DNA of 64,000 nucleotides, from contig NZ_BOOJ01000029.1 of assembly GCF_016863175.1 (NCBI RefSeq), positions 1 to 64,000 of the forward strand. Reading direction: 5' to 3'. This document shows positions 36,354-45,011 of the stretch, piece after piece. Origin of the DNA: Paraplanobispora siamensis. Lineage in GTDB: Bacteria > Actinomycetota > Actinomycetes > Streptosporangiales > Streptosporangiaceae. The translations under genes were made by a program, and so were the position numbers. The notes under the pieces were generated by a model. That model was not told the origin of the DNA and searched no databases. It worked only from the letters and a program-made list of their open reading frames with translations. Numbering within the stretch: position 1 is the stretch's first letter; the number at the start of each line of letters is the position of its first letter.

Positions 36354-36453
36354 GGTACGGCCCGCCCCGCGTCCCGCAGGACCCGGCGGCGGGCCGTACC
36401 GCGCACGCACCCGGAGCATCCGGTACGGCCCGGCGTCTCCCCACGGGCCGTAC
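36354..36453. terminator. Two strong hairpins after the cellulase gene
   Basis: Stem 1: GGTACGGCCCGCC (36354-36366) with its exact complement at 36388-36400. Stem 2: GTACGGCCCG (36423-36432) with complement at 36444-36453. Convergent with the methyltransferase that follows. Confidence 0.75.
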
Positions 36454-36516
36454 GGGATTCCCACGTGTCCGGCCTGCTTCCCGCGGGCCGTGGGGGATCC
36501 CCGGGCTCCGGGGTCG

Positions 36517-37299
36517 TCAGCCGGTCAGCGCGCGGACCGCCACCGTGACGATCGGGAGCTCGAACTCCCCGTCCGCGGTCTCCGGAGTGGAGCGCAGATA
36601 GCCGAGGACGCGGGCCAGCAGCTCCGTGCGCTCGGCCTCGGGGAGCGTCAGGGCGTGGGAGTGGGTGGCGATGGTGGCGGCCATCGACTCGGCGGTCCTG
36701 CGCTGGCCGTGGGCGAACTCGGCCCGCTCGACCACGCGGAACCCGCGCCCCTCCAGGGGGCCGGCGCCGGGATGCCACTGCCGGAACGACACGGTGCTGC
36801 GCGCGACCTCCTTCAGCCCCCTCACCCACGGGACCCGGTCGTCGTCGAGGTTCCACAGCCCCGCCAGCACGCCGCCCGGCGTCAGGACCCTGCGGATCTC
36901 CGGCAGGGCGCGGTCGAGGTCGAACCAGTGCATCGCCTGCCCGACGAGGATCGCGTCGGCCGAGGCGTCCGGCAGCGGGATCTCCTCCGCCGCCCCCTGC
37001 ACCGCCCTGACCGAGGGCAGGCCGGAGCGGAGCTGGGCGAGCATGGCGGGATCGGGCTCCACCGCGACGACGTCGGCGCCGAGCCGCAGCAGCGACTCGG
37101 TGAGCTTGCCCGTCCCGGCCCCCAGGTCGAGCACGCGCGGGCGGGCCGGGCCGGAGACGGGCTCCAGCGACCAGCGCACGGCGGCGTCGGGATAGCCGGG
37201 CCGCTCCCGGGCGTAGGCGGCCGCCTGGCCGCCGAAGGAGGAGGCCCGCAGGGAGAGGGCCTCCGGGTCGATGTCCCCGAAGGCGGATGATCTGTTCAC
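36517..37299 (-). CDS. SAM-dependent methyltransferase
   Basis: A 260-aa class I methyltransferase (Methyltransf_11/25 type) with LDLGAGTGKLTE, VVAVEPDPAML and VGQAMHWFD motifs, and a C-terminal substrate-binding part. The GTG start at 37299 gives the usual length. Substrate unknown. It is on the same strand as the 585-aa gene upstream, separated by a repeat array. Confidence 0.88.
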   Translation of the reverse strand: MNRSSAFGDIDPEALSLRASSFGGQAAAYARERPGYPDAAVRWSLEPVSGPARPRVLDLGAGTGKLTESLLRLGADVVAVEPDPAMLAQLRSGLPSVRAVQGAAEEIPLPDASADAILVGQAMHWFDLDRALPEIRRVLTPGGVLAGLWNLDDDRVPWVRGLKEVARSTVSFRQWHPGAGPLEGRGFRVVERAEFAHGQRRTAESMAATIATHSHALTLPEAERTELLARVLGYLRSTPETADGEFELPIVTVAVRALTG

Positions 37300-37320
37300 G
37301 GCCTCACCCTAACGCCGCCC

Positions 37321-37480
37321 GCGAGGGCGGACCGGGTGCCCGCGGCAGACCTTCCACCGCCGCCCGCAGGGGCGCTTGAGGAGGAGCTCCCACCGCCGCC
37401 ACGAGGGCGGACCGGGTGCTCACGGCAGGCCTCCCGTCCCGCCCGCGAGGACGGGCCGGGTGCTCACGGCCGGCCCCTCA
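37321..37480. repeat. Degenerate ~35-bp tandem repeat
   Basis: A GCGAGGGCGGACCGGGTGC-type unit recurs at about 37321, 37401 and 37445, fading at both ends. It lies between the methyltransferase and 585-aa genes. Confidence 0.65.
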
Positions 37481-39235
37481 GCTGGGCAGCTGCGCCTCCA
37501 GGCGGTAGCCGTCCACGGTCACGTACACCTGGTCGCCCGGGCGGGCGTTGAGGCGCATGAGCACGGGCTGGAGCGAGTCGAAGACCGGGTGGTCGCGCCA
37601 GACCAGGACCACCGCGTTGTCGCCGGGACCGGTCACCGACAGCAGGGTGCCGGGGCGCATGCCGAGCTGGGTGGCGTACCCCTCCGGCACGGCGACCGGG
37701 GCGCCGCGCAGGTGCTCGCTGGTCACCTCGATCCGCTGCCAGCGGCTCGGATCGGTGGTCGGGCTGGTCGGCGGGGGGAGCGGCGCGCGCTGGCTGGTGA
37801 TCAGGTGCGGGCGGCTGTTGCCCGACAGCGCCGAGAGCGTGGCCAGCGCGGCACGGGGGTCGATCGAGGAGGCGTTGACCTGCGGGATCGGCTGGCCGCC
37901 GCGGTGGTGGCCGTTGGCACCGGGCGTACGCCGGGGCAGCTGGCGGGTGGTCTCGGCGGCGGGCTCGAAGGCCTCCTCCTGCGCCGGGGTCGCGGCGAGC
38001 GCGTCCAGCCAGGCCTGGGCCGAGTGGGCGCGGATGCCGAGCTGGTGCTCCATGAGCACCACGATGTCGGCGTCGGCCGGTTTGCCCGCCAGCAGCTTCC
38101 TGGTGCGGTCGCGCAGGCTGCCCAGGTCGCCGACGACGAGCCAGCCGTCCTGGAGCCTGCGGTCCGGCATGAGGGTGACCAGCACCCGCCACAGCGGCGT
38201 GCGGAGCGTGGGCACCTCGATGGGGTGGGCGGGGTCGGCGCCCAGGAGCTGCTCCTGGGTGGCGGCGGCGCCCAGCCATTCGGTCAGCCCGAACATGTGG
38301 CCGGTCAGCGGGGCCGACTCGGACGAGCGCAGCCACAGCAGGATGCGCTCCTCGGCGGCACGCTGGGCCTGCGACAGGGCGCTGAGGTCGGCGTTGAGCT
38401 TGTGGGCCAGCGCCCGCAGGCTGATCGGGTCGACGGCGAACAGGCGTTCCACGGCGACCGCGCGCTCCAGCGGGTTCCAGTCGCGGAACATGTTGTCGAC
38501 GAGGCGGACCAGCGGGTACTCGCTGAGGTCGACCTGCGGCCGGCGGGACGGCAGCGCCTGCGGCTCCGGAGCGGCGGGCTGCGCGGCCGGGGCCGCGTGG
38601 GAGGGCGCCGGGACACTCTGCGGGGCGGCCGCCGCGTGCGAGGGGGCCTGCGGGGCGGGCGCCGCGTGCGAGGGAACCTGCGGGGCAGCAGCCGCGTGGG
38701 AAGGCGCCGGGGCCGTGTGCGAGGGCGCCGTGTGCGAGGGCGCCGGGGCACTCTGCGTCGCGGGAGCGGAGGCGGCGGCCTGGGCGGCGGGGGCGATCTG
38801 CTCGGAGATGCCGGGGATCCGGCCGAGCACCTCGCGGAACATGGCGGTGACCAGGACCTCGGGCGAGGCGGGCACGGCGGGGCCGGTGAGGTCGCCGGGC
38901 GTCAGGCGGCGCAGCCGGGACCAGCCGCCCAGACCGGTGATGGCCGAGCGCGCGGGCTCGGACCAGCCGGGCAGGTTGGGGTCGACCGTGTGCACGTGCA
39001 GCGCGGGCAGGACGTCGCTCAGCGGCAGGTGGTCCCAGCGGGAGACCGAGAGCCGGGCGAGCCGGTCGCAGACCCAGTCCAGGCCGGTGGCGCCGAGGGC
39101 CTTGGGCAGCGTGACGGAGGACCACCAGCCCGCGGGCAGGCGGGGATCGGCCAGGGCTTCGGCTATCTGCTGTTGCCGGCTCCAGCGCAGGGCCGGGACC
39201 AGATCACTCAGGCAGATCGATGACTCGGCATCCAT
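37478..39235 (-). CDS. Unrecognised protein with sigma-4-like and barrel-like parts
   Basis: A 585-aa protein of unknown function. Residues about 155-220 are an Ala/Pro/Ser/His low-complexity linker (SHAAPAP-type repeats). It is followed by DLSEYPLVRLVDNMFRDWNP and LRALAHKLNADLSALSQAQR with EERILLWLRS, which resembles sigma-70 region 4 (a -35-binding helix-turn-helix). Near the C-terminus, VAVPEGYATQLGMRPGTLL and ARPGDQVYVTVDGYRLEA form strand pairs like AbrB or small beta-barrel domains. These could make it a regulatory or stress protein, but no family is assigned. It lies 64 bp downstream of psuK on the same strand, so it may be co-transcribed. Confidence 0.6.
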   Translation of the reverse strand: MDAESSICLSDLVPALRWSRQQQIAEALADPRLPAGWWSSVTLPKALGATGLDWVCDRLARLSVSRWDHLPLSDVLPALHVHTVDPNLPGWSEPARSAITGLGGWSRLRRLTPGDLTGPAVPASPEVLVTAMFREVLGRIPGISEQIAPAAQAAASAPATQSAPAPSHTAPSHTAPAPSHAAAAPQVPSHAAPAPQAPSHAAAAPQSVPAPSHAAPAAQPAAPEPQALPSRRPQVDLSEYPLVRLVDNMFRDWNPLERAVAVERLFAVDPISLRALAHKLNADLSALSQAQRAAEERILLWLRSSESAPLTGHMFGLTEWLGAAATQEQLLGADPAHPIEVPTLRTPLWRVLVTLMPDRRLQDGWLVVGDLGSLRDRTRKLLAGKPADADIVVLMEHQLGIRAHSAQAWLDALAATPAQEEAFEPAAETTRQLPRRTPGANGHHRGGQPIPQVNASSIDPRAALATLSALSGNSRPHLITSQRAPLPPPTSPTTDPSRWQRIEVTSEHLRGAPVAVPEGYATQLGMRPGTLLSVTGPGDNAVVLVWRDHPVFDSLQPVLMRLNARPGDQVYVTVDGYRLEAQLPS

Positions 39236-39299
39236 CGGCGGACCGCAACCTCCCCAAAGTGACGCATGTGGCTAATGGTGCAGTCTACGCCGCAAGCTA

Positions 39300-40250
39300 T
39301 CAATTGGTGCTAAGAGGGTAAAGCTGGTTGGAACTCAAATCCGATTGAAGGATATGCGGGCGACCGCCGATGACTGTAACCGCTTCCGCGCCCGCCCGAC
39401 AGCCCGCCGCGAGTGCGGCCTCGTCGCCCGCCCCCGTCAGCAGGGCGGTGAGCAGGCCCGCGGCGAACGCGTCACCTGCTCCGGTGGAGTCGACGGCCTT
39501 CACCGCGAGCCCGGGAACCCTGGCGGTGAGACATCCCTCTCTGGCCATCAGGGCACCCTGGGGACCCAGCTTCACCGCGGCGGCGCCGTACAGCAGGCTG
39601 AGCTCCTCGGCCGCGCGCTCGCCGCAGGTCGTGCCGGTGAGCAGCAGCGCCTCGTCCAGGTTGGGGATGATCAGCCGGGCGACCAGGGTCTCCTCGATGA
39701 AGCGTTCGGGGCCGAACGCGCGCAGGAAACCGGTCGAGGCGGGGTCCACGCTGGTCGTGACGCCCCGGTGGGTGGCGTCGGTCAGGGCCAGGCGGGAAAG
39801 GCGCAGGCCCGGCTCGGCGAACAGGGTGTATCCCGACAGGTGGAGGTGGCCCACCCCGTCGAGCAGGCCCTCCTCCCAGTCCTCGGTGCCGATGTGGCCG
39901 CCCGCCCCCCGGTTGGTGAGCATGGACCGTTCCCCCGTGACGTCCACCATGGCGATGACCACGGCGGTCGGCCGCTCGGGGTCCACCCTCAGGTGGGGCC
40001 GTACCCCGCTGCGCAGCAGCTCCGCACTGTGCCATTCGCTGGTGTCGAAGCCGACTCTGGTGAGGATCCGCGCGTCGGCGCCCAGGCGGGCGGCCCAGGA
40101 GGCCGTGTTGGCCCCCGAGCCGCCGGGCCGGAGCACGATGTCGGCGGCGGTGTCCGTGCCGGCCGCGAGGCCCGCCAGACTCAGTTCTCCGTGAAGCGCG
40201 ACGACGTCGGTGACCACGTCGCCGATGACCAGCAGGCCCATTTCGGTCAC
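39300..40250 (-). CDS. psuK: Pseudouridine kinase, PfkB family
   Basis: A 316-aa PfkB sugar-kinase fold: LRPGGSGANTASWAARLGA near the start, the ATP-site DSTGAGDAFAAGLL near the C-terminus and an ALMAREG segment. Next to psuG, the expected role is phosphorylating pseudouridine to its 5'-phosphate. GTG at 40250 is chosen for the 7-bp gap after psuG and a GAGG four to seven bases upstream; ATG 40241 is the alternative. Confidence 0.85.
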   Translation of the reverse strand: MTEMGLLVIGDVVTDVVALHGELSLAGLAAGTDTAADIVLRPGGSGANTASWAARLGADARILTRVGFDTSEWHSAELLRSGVRPHLRVDPERPTAVVIAMVDVTGERSMLTNRGAGGHIGTEDWEEGLLDGVGHLHLSGYTLFAEPGLRLSRLALTDATHRGVTTSVDPASTGFLRAFGPERFIEETLVARLIIPNLDEALLLTGTTCGERAAEELSLLYGAAAVKLGPQGALMAREGCLTARVPGLAVKAVDSTGAGDAFAAGLLTALLTGAGDEAALAAGCRAGAEAVTVIGGRPHILQSDLSSNQLYPLSTN

Positions 40251-40257
40251 GGGTACC

Positions 40258-41196
40258 TCAACTTTCCTTACTCCATGATGCCGCGATCTGTCCGGCAAGG
40301 CGGGTGTTTCCTCGCACGGCCGCCAGATTCGCCTCAAGGGAGGCACCGTCGGTGCCGCGTACCAGGTAGTCCAGGAGGAACGGGGTGATCGCCTGTCCGG
40401 TGATCCTCTTGCGCTCCGCCGCGTCCAGGGCCTCGGCGAGGACCCTGTCGTGCAGGTCCGGGTCGAGCTGCTGCTCCAGCGGCACCGGGTTGGCCACGAT
40501 CAGCGCGGTCTCCGGGCCGCCGAACGCGTCCTGGGCCCGCATGACGGCCGCGGCCTCCTGCGGGGTCTCGATCCGCCAGTCGATCCGCTCGCCCGAGGTG
40601 TGCAGGTAGAAGCCCGGGAACTCGTCGGTCCTGAACCCCGTGACGGTGACGCCCCGGGTCTCCAGCCGCTGCAGGGTGGCCGGGACGTCCAGGATCGACT
40701 TCACGCCCGCGCACACGACGGTGATGCGGGTACGGCTGAGCGTGTCGAGGTCGGCCGACTCGTCCTGGCTGTCGGACCACTGGCGGTGCACGCCGCCCAG
40801 ACCGCCGGTGGCGAAGACCCGGATCCCCGCCCGGGCCGCCAGGAACGAGGTGGCCGAGACCGTGGTCGCGCCGCTGGCCTTCAGCGCGGCGGCGGCCGGC
40901 AGGTCGCGGTAGCCCAGCTTGCGCAGGCCGGACTCGGTGGCGATCCGCTTGAGCTCGGCGTGGTCCAGCCCGATGCGCGCCACGCCGTCCAGCACCGCGA
41001 TCGTCGCGGGCACCGCCCCCTGCTCCCGGACGATCTCCTCCAGCTCGGTGGCGACCTCGAGGTTGCGGGGCTGGGGCAGGCCGTGCGAGATGATCGTCGA
41101 CTCGAGCGCGACGACGGGCGCGCCCTGTGCCAGCGCCTCGGCCACCTCCTGTGACGGACGGAGAACGGTGTCGATCGGTAGCGGGGAGGTACGCAT
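40258..41196 (-). CDS. psuG: Pseudouridine-5'-phosphate glycosidase
   Basis: A 312-aa protein with the diagnostic ALESTIISHGLPQPRN motif and VCAGVKSILD, plus the C-terminal LDAAERKRITGQAITPFLL. It cleaves pseudouridine phosphate to uracil and ribose 5-phosphate. First in an operon with psuK. The ATG is preceded by a GAGGAG. A 33-bp inverted repeat upstream (41240-41272) is a likely operator. Confidence 0.93.
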   Translation of the reverse strand: MRTSPLPIDTVLRPSQEVAEALAQGAPVVALESTIISHGLPQPRNLEVATELEEIVREQGAVPATIAVLDGVARIGLDHAELKRIATESGLRKLGYRDLPAAAALKASGATTVSATSFLAARAGIRVFATGGLGGVHRQWSDSQDESADLDTLSRTRITVVCAGVKSILDVPATLQRLETRGVTVTGFRTDEFPGFYLHTSGERIDWRIETPQEAAAVMRAQDAFGGPETALIVANPVPLEQQLDPDLHDRVLAEALDAAERKRITGQAITPFLLDYLVRGTDGASLEANLAAVRGNTRLAGQIAASWSKES

Positions 41197-41239
41197 GGGC
41201 TGGGCTGTCTCCTCGGGTCAGAAACGTATGCTTGCCTGA

Positions 41240-41272
41240 TTAGAACGGTGTAAACAGGGATCTCCGTTCTAA
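41240..41272. promoter_or_regulatory. Inverted-repeat operator upstream of psuGK
   Basis: TTAGAACGG (41240-41248) and CCGTTCTAA (41264-41272), perfect 9-bp arms with a 15-bp spacer. A TTTACA -35-like hexamer lies inside the repeat on the minus strand. Binding factor unknown. Confidence 0.6.
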
Positions 41273-41460
41273 AGAGAGCACGCTAGGGGGCCGGTTCCCG
41301 AACCGTCCATCGGGAGATCAGCCGAGGGCGGGGGCCCGGCGTGGTGAGATCATGCCGATGACCGCGGCGACCTCTTCGCCGGAGAAGTGAATCTACTTTG
41401 TAAAGGCAGTCGGCCGGGGGCACCGAAACCCGCCGATCACGCAGGTCATAGCCTGGAGCT

Positions 41461-42366
41461 ATGAGTCGCCTGCCCGACCTGGATTCCCTGCAGTTGCTGG
41501 TCGACGTCGACCGGCTGGGCAGCCTGGGACAGGCGGCCCGGGCGGCGGGTCTGGCCCAGCCGTCGGCGAGCAAGCGGATCGCGCTCCTGGAGCGCCGTCT
41601 GGGCCTGACGCTGCTGGAGCGCACCCCCCGCGGCTCCACGCTCACCGCGCAGGGGGCGATGATCGCGGCCTGGGCGACGCAGGTGCTGGCGGCGGCCGAG
41701 GAGCTGGTGCGCGGGGCGCAGGCCGTACGGCACGCGCGGGCGGCGCACCTGCACATCGCCGCCAGCATGACCGTGGCCGAGTATCTGCTGCCGCGCTGGC
41801 TGGGGGAGTTGCAGCACCGGGAGCCGCAGGTCCAGGTCGGGCTGGACGTGCAGAACTCGGCGGAGGTGGTCAGGCTGGTCGGCGGCGAGCTCGGCGGGGT
41901 CGAGCTCGGCTTCGTGGAGGGCCCCTCGGTGCCGCAGGGGCTGGCCTCCAGGGTGGTGGCCACCGACCGGCTGGTGGTCGTGGTCGCGCCGGACCATCCG
42001 TGGGCGCGGCGCCGTACCCCGCTGCTGGAGGCGGAGCTGGCGGCCACGCCGCTGGTGGTCCGCGAGCGCGGGTCGGGGACCAGGGAGACTCTCGACCGCG
42101 CGCTGGCGGGGCACGCCGTCGCGGCTCCCCGGCTGGAGCTCGGCTCGAACGCCGCGGTCAAGGGCGCCGCCCGCGAGGGCGCGGCCCCGGCGGTGCTCAG
42201 CGGCTACGCCGTCGAGGCGGAGCTGGCGACCGGCCGCCTGGCGGAGGTGCCCACGCGGGGGATCGATCTGCAGCGCCGGTTGCGGGCCGTCTGGCGGCGC
42301 GGGCGCACCCCCACCGGGCCGGCGGGGACGCTTCTGGAGATCGCCCTGTCCACCGCGCGACCATAG
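41461..42366 (+). CDS. LysR-family transcriptional regulator
   Basis: A 301-aa protein with an N-terminal winged helix (LVDVDRLGSLGQAARAAGLA, SKRIALLERRLG) and a two-lobe effector domain (LHIAASMTVAEYLLP, VRERGSGTRETL). The SGTRETL element is seen in CysB/CbbR-like members. It is divergent from psuG, with 264 bp between, and upstream of the FAD oxidoreductase; which it controls is not evident. Confidence 0.9.
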   Translation: MSRLPDLDSLQLLVDVDRLGSLGQAARAAGLAQPSASKRIALLERRLGLTLLERTPRGSTLTAQGAMIAAWATQVLAAAEELVRGAQAVRHARAAHLHIAASMTVAEYLLPRWLGELQHREPQVQVGLDVQNSAEVVRLVGGELGGVELGFVEGPSVPQGLASRVVATDRLVVVVAPDHPWARRRTPLLEAELAATPLVVRERGSGTRETLDRALAGHAVAAPRLELGSNAAVKGAAREGAAPAVLSGYAVEAELATGRLAEVPTRGIDLQRRLRAVWRRGRTPTGPAGTLLEIALSTARP

Positions 42367-42588
42367 ACCGTTTTGTCGGATTCGCTGTATGGTTTCGGCC
42401 ATGGCGTGCATTGAGATGCGGGGCGTGCTCCGGCCGGAGCCGCACTGGCAGACCGGGCTCTGAGCGCGGGCGCTTCCGGCCGTGTCCGACCACCGGGTGT
42501 CCCCGGCCCCGCCGGACCGCCGGGTCCTCCGGCTCTGTCCCGCCGCCGGATCCTCCGGCCCCGCCACGTCTCACCCTTGGATGTCCCC

Positions 42589-44109
42589 ATGCTCCGTTCC
42601 CGCTATGACGCCGTGATCGTCGGAGGCGGCCACAACGGCCTGGTCGCCGCCGCCTACCTCGCCCGCGCCGGCCGCCGCGTGCTCGTCCTGGAACGCCTGG
42701 ACCACGTGGGCGGCCTGGCCGTCTCGGCCAGGGCGTTCCCCGGGGTCGACGCCCGGCTCTCGCGCTACTCCTACCTGGTCAGCCTGCTGCCGTCCAAGGT
42801 CGTCAAGGACCTCGGCCTGGCGGTGGAGCTGCGCCGCCGCCGGTACGCCTCCTACACCCCGGCAGGCGGCACCGGCCTGCTGGTCGACAACGACGACGCC
42901 GGGCGCACCGCCGCGTCCTTCGAGCGGGTCACCGGCGGGACCGCCGACCTGCGGGCGTGGCAGCGGTTCTACGCGATGACCGCCGAGGTGGCCGCCAAGG
43001 TCGCGCCGACGCTGCTCGAACCCCTCGCCGACCGTACGGCGATTCGGGACCTGGTGGGGCGCGATGCGTGGCGGGAGCTGTTCGAGCGGCCCATCGGGGA
43101 GGTCGTGGACGAGCGCTTCGCCGACGACACCGTGCGCGGCGTGGTGCTCACCGACGCGCTCATCGGCACCTTCGCCGACCCGTGCGACGAGAGCCTGCTG
43201 GCCAACCGCTGCCTCCTCTACCACGTGATCGGCGACGGCACGGGAGACTGGAACGTCCCGGTCGGCGGCATGGGCGCGGTCTCCGGGGGCCTGGCGGACC
43301 TCGCGCGGGCGGCCGGGGCCGAGATCGCGACCGGCGCCGAGGCCGTGGCGATCGACCCCTCGGGCGAGGTCGTCTTCCGCGACGCGGCCGGGGAGCACAC
43401 GGTGACCGGGGAGCGGGTGCTGGCCAACGTGCCGCCCGCCGTACTGGCCAGGCTGCTGGGAGCCGAGGAGCCCGCGCCCGAGGGCGCCCAGCTCAAGGTC
43501 AACATGGTGCTGTCCCGGCTGCCCCGGCTGAAGGACCCGGACGTCGATCCGGTGGCGGCCTTCAGCGGCACCTTCCACATCAACGAGGGCCGCGACCAGC
43601 TGGCCCGCGCGCACGCCGAGGCCGCACGGGGGGAGATCCCGAGCCTGCCCCCGGCCGAGGTGTACTGCCACTCGCTGACGGACCCGTCGATCCTGGGACC
43701 GGACCTGCGCGCCGCCGGGGCGCAGACGATGACGCTGTTCGGTCTGCACATGCCCGCCCGGCTGTTCCGCGAGGACCCCGCCGGCTCCCGCGAGCGGGCG
43801 TTGCGCGCGACGCTGGCCTCGATGGACGCGGTGCTCGCCGAGCCGATCGAGGACTGCCTGCTGCGCGCCCCGGACGGGAGCCCGTGCCTGGAGGCCAAGA
43901 CGCCGGTGGACCTGGAGAACGAGGCGGGCCTGCCCGGCGGTCACATCTTCCACCGCGACCTGTCGTGGCCGTTCGGCGAGCCGGGGACCTGGGGCGTGGA
44001 GACCGGTCACGAGCGGGTCCTGCTGTGCGGGGCGGGCGCCCGGCGCGGCGGCGGGGTCAGCGGTATCCCCGGGCACAACGCCGCCATGGCGGTGCTGGGC
44101 GGTTTTTGA
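42589..44109 (+). CDS. FAD-dependent oxidoreductase, phytoene-desaturase-like
   Basis: A 506-aa protein with the FAD fingerprint VIVGGGHNGLVAAAYLARAG, a RXLVLE strand and the C-terminal flavin loop GGGVSGIPGHNAAMAVL. The layout matches the PYROXD2/carotenoid-desaturase group of unknown or diverse function. Start at ATG 42589 is chosen; an upstream TTG at 42577 is less likely. No carotenoid genes are nearby. Its stop codon lies in a duplicated 17-bp segment. Confidence 0.85.
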   Translation: MLRSRYDAVIVGGGHNGLVAAAYLARAGRRVLVLERLDHVGGLAVSARAFPGVDARLSRYSYLVSLLPSKVVKDLGLAVELRRRRYASYTPAGGTGLLVDNDDAGRTAASFERVTGGTADLRAWQRFYAMTAEVAAKVAPTLLEPLADRTAIRDLVGRDAWRELFERPIGEVVDERFADDTVRGVVLTDALIGTFADPCDESLLANRCLLYHVIGDGTGDWNVPVGGMGAVSGGLADLARAAGAEIATGAEAVAIDPSGEVVFRDAAGEHTVTGERVLANVPPAVLARLLGAEEPAPEGAQLKVNMVLSRLPRLKDPDVDPVAAFSGTFHINEGRDQLARAHAEAARGEIPSLPPAEVYCHSLTDPSILGPDLRAAGAQTMTLFGLHMPARLFREDPAGSRERALRATLASMDAVLAEPIEDCLLRAPDGSPCLEAKTPVDLENEAGLPGGHIFHRDLSWPFGEPGTWGVETGHERVLLCGAGARRGGGVSGIPGHNAAMAVLGGF

Positions 44110-44151
44110 GCCGGGCGGTCCCCGGACGCGGTTCTTGAGCCGGGCGGTCCC
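44106..44151. repeat. 17-bp direct repeat spanning a stop codon
   Basis: TTGAGCCGGGCGGTCCC occurs at 44106-44122 (including the oxidoreductase TGA) and at 44135-44151, 29 bp apart. Confidence 0.8.
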
Positions 44152-44183
44152 GGGCCTCGCGGCGGGCCGTACGGCCTCGCGCG

Positions 44184-44240
44184 GCGGGGCGTCTCAGGGG
44201 AGCGGGGCGTCTCTCAGGGGAGCGGGGCGTCTCTCAGGGG
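44184..44240. repeat. 20-bp tandem repeat before the response regulator
   Basis: Two exact copies of AGCGGGGCGTCTCTCAGGGG (44201-44220, 44221-44240) with a shorter copy at 44184-44200. It lies 45-100 bp upstream of the two-component operon and may hold regulator half-sites (CTCTCAGG; a related CTCTCATG lies at 44265). Confidence 0.75.
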
Positions 44241-44285
44241 AAACGCACAGGTCCCTTCATCGGACTCTCATGAAGGACGCCTACC

Positions 44286-45011
44286 GTGGGTGCCATGGTT
44301 GCCACGGGTGATGGTGGGGCGGCGCGGGTGCTGGTCGTGGACGACGAGCCCGCGCTCAGGGAGGCGCTGCAGAACAGCCTGGAGTTCGAGGGTTACCGGG
44401 TGGGCCTGGCCGCCGACGGGCAGGCCGCCCTGGAGACCCTGGAGCGCGAGCAGTACGAGCTGGTGCTGCTCGATGTGATGATGCCCAGGCTGGACGGGCT
44501 GACCACCTGCCGCAGGCTCCGGGCGGCCGGCAACCGCGTCCCGGTGCTCATGCTCACCGCGCGCGACGCCGTGGGCGACCGGGTGTCGGGGCTGGACGCG
44601 GGCGCCGACGACTATCTGGTCAAGCCGTTCGAGCTGGACGAGCTGCTGGCCCGGGTCCGGGCGCTGCTGCGGCGCGGCGCGATGGCCGCCCCGGCGGCCG
44701 AGGACTCCGGGGAGCTGGTCTTCGACGACCTGCGGATGGACGTCGCCGCCCGGCAGGTCACCCGGGCGGGCATCCCGCTGGAGCTGACCCGGACCGAGTA
44801 CCTGCTGCTGGAGCTGTTCATGCTCCACCCCCGGCAGGTGCTCACGCGCGAGCAGATCCTCAGCGAGGTGTGGGGCTTCGACTTCGAGCCGTCCTCCAAC
44901 TCCCTGGACGTCTACGTCATGTATCTGCGCCGCAAGACCGAGGTCGACGGGCTTTCCCGCCTGATCCACACCGTCCGGGGCGTCGGCTACGTGTTGCGGA
45001 CCTCCCCGTGA
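44286..45011 (+). CDS. OmpR-family response regulator
   Basis: A 241-aa protein. Receiver domain with acidic pair (VVDDEP), phospho-acceptor Asp in LVLLDVMMPRLDG and Lys in YLVKPFELDEL, followed by a winged-helix output domain (LTRTEYLLLELFMLHPRQVL; RLIHTVRGVGYVLR). GTG at 44286 fits AAGGA eight bases upstream; ATG 44295 is the alternative. Its stop overlaps the histidine kinase start (GTGA). It resembles MprA/CseB-type envelope regulators by sequence layout. Confidence 0.93.
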   Translation: MGAMVATGDGGAARVLVVDDEPALREALQNSLEFEGYRVGLAADGQAALETLEREQYELVLLDVMMPRLDGLTTCRRLRAAGNRVPVLMLTARDAVGDRVSGLDAGADDYLVKPFELDELLARVRALLRRGAMAAPAAEDSGELVFDDLRMDVAARQVTRAGIPLELTRTEYLLLELFMLHPRQVLTREQILSEVWGFDFEPSSNSLDVYVMYLRRKTEVDGLSRLIHTVRGVGYVLRTSP

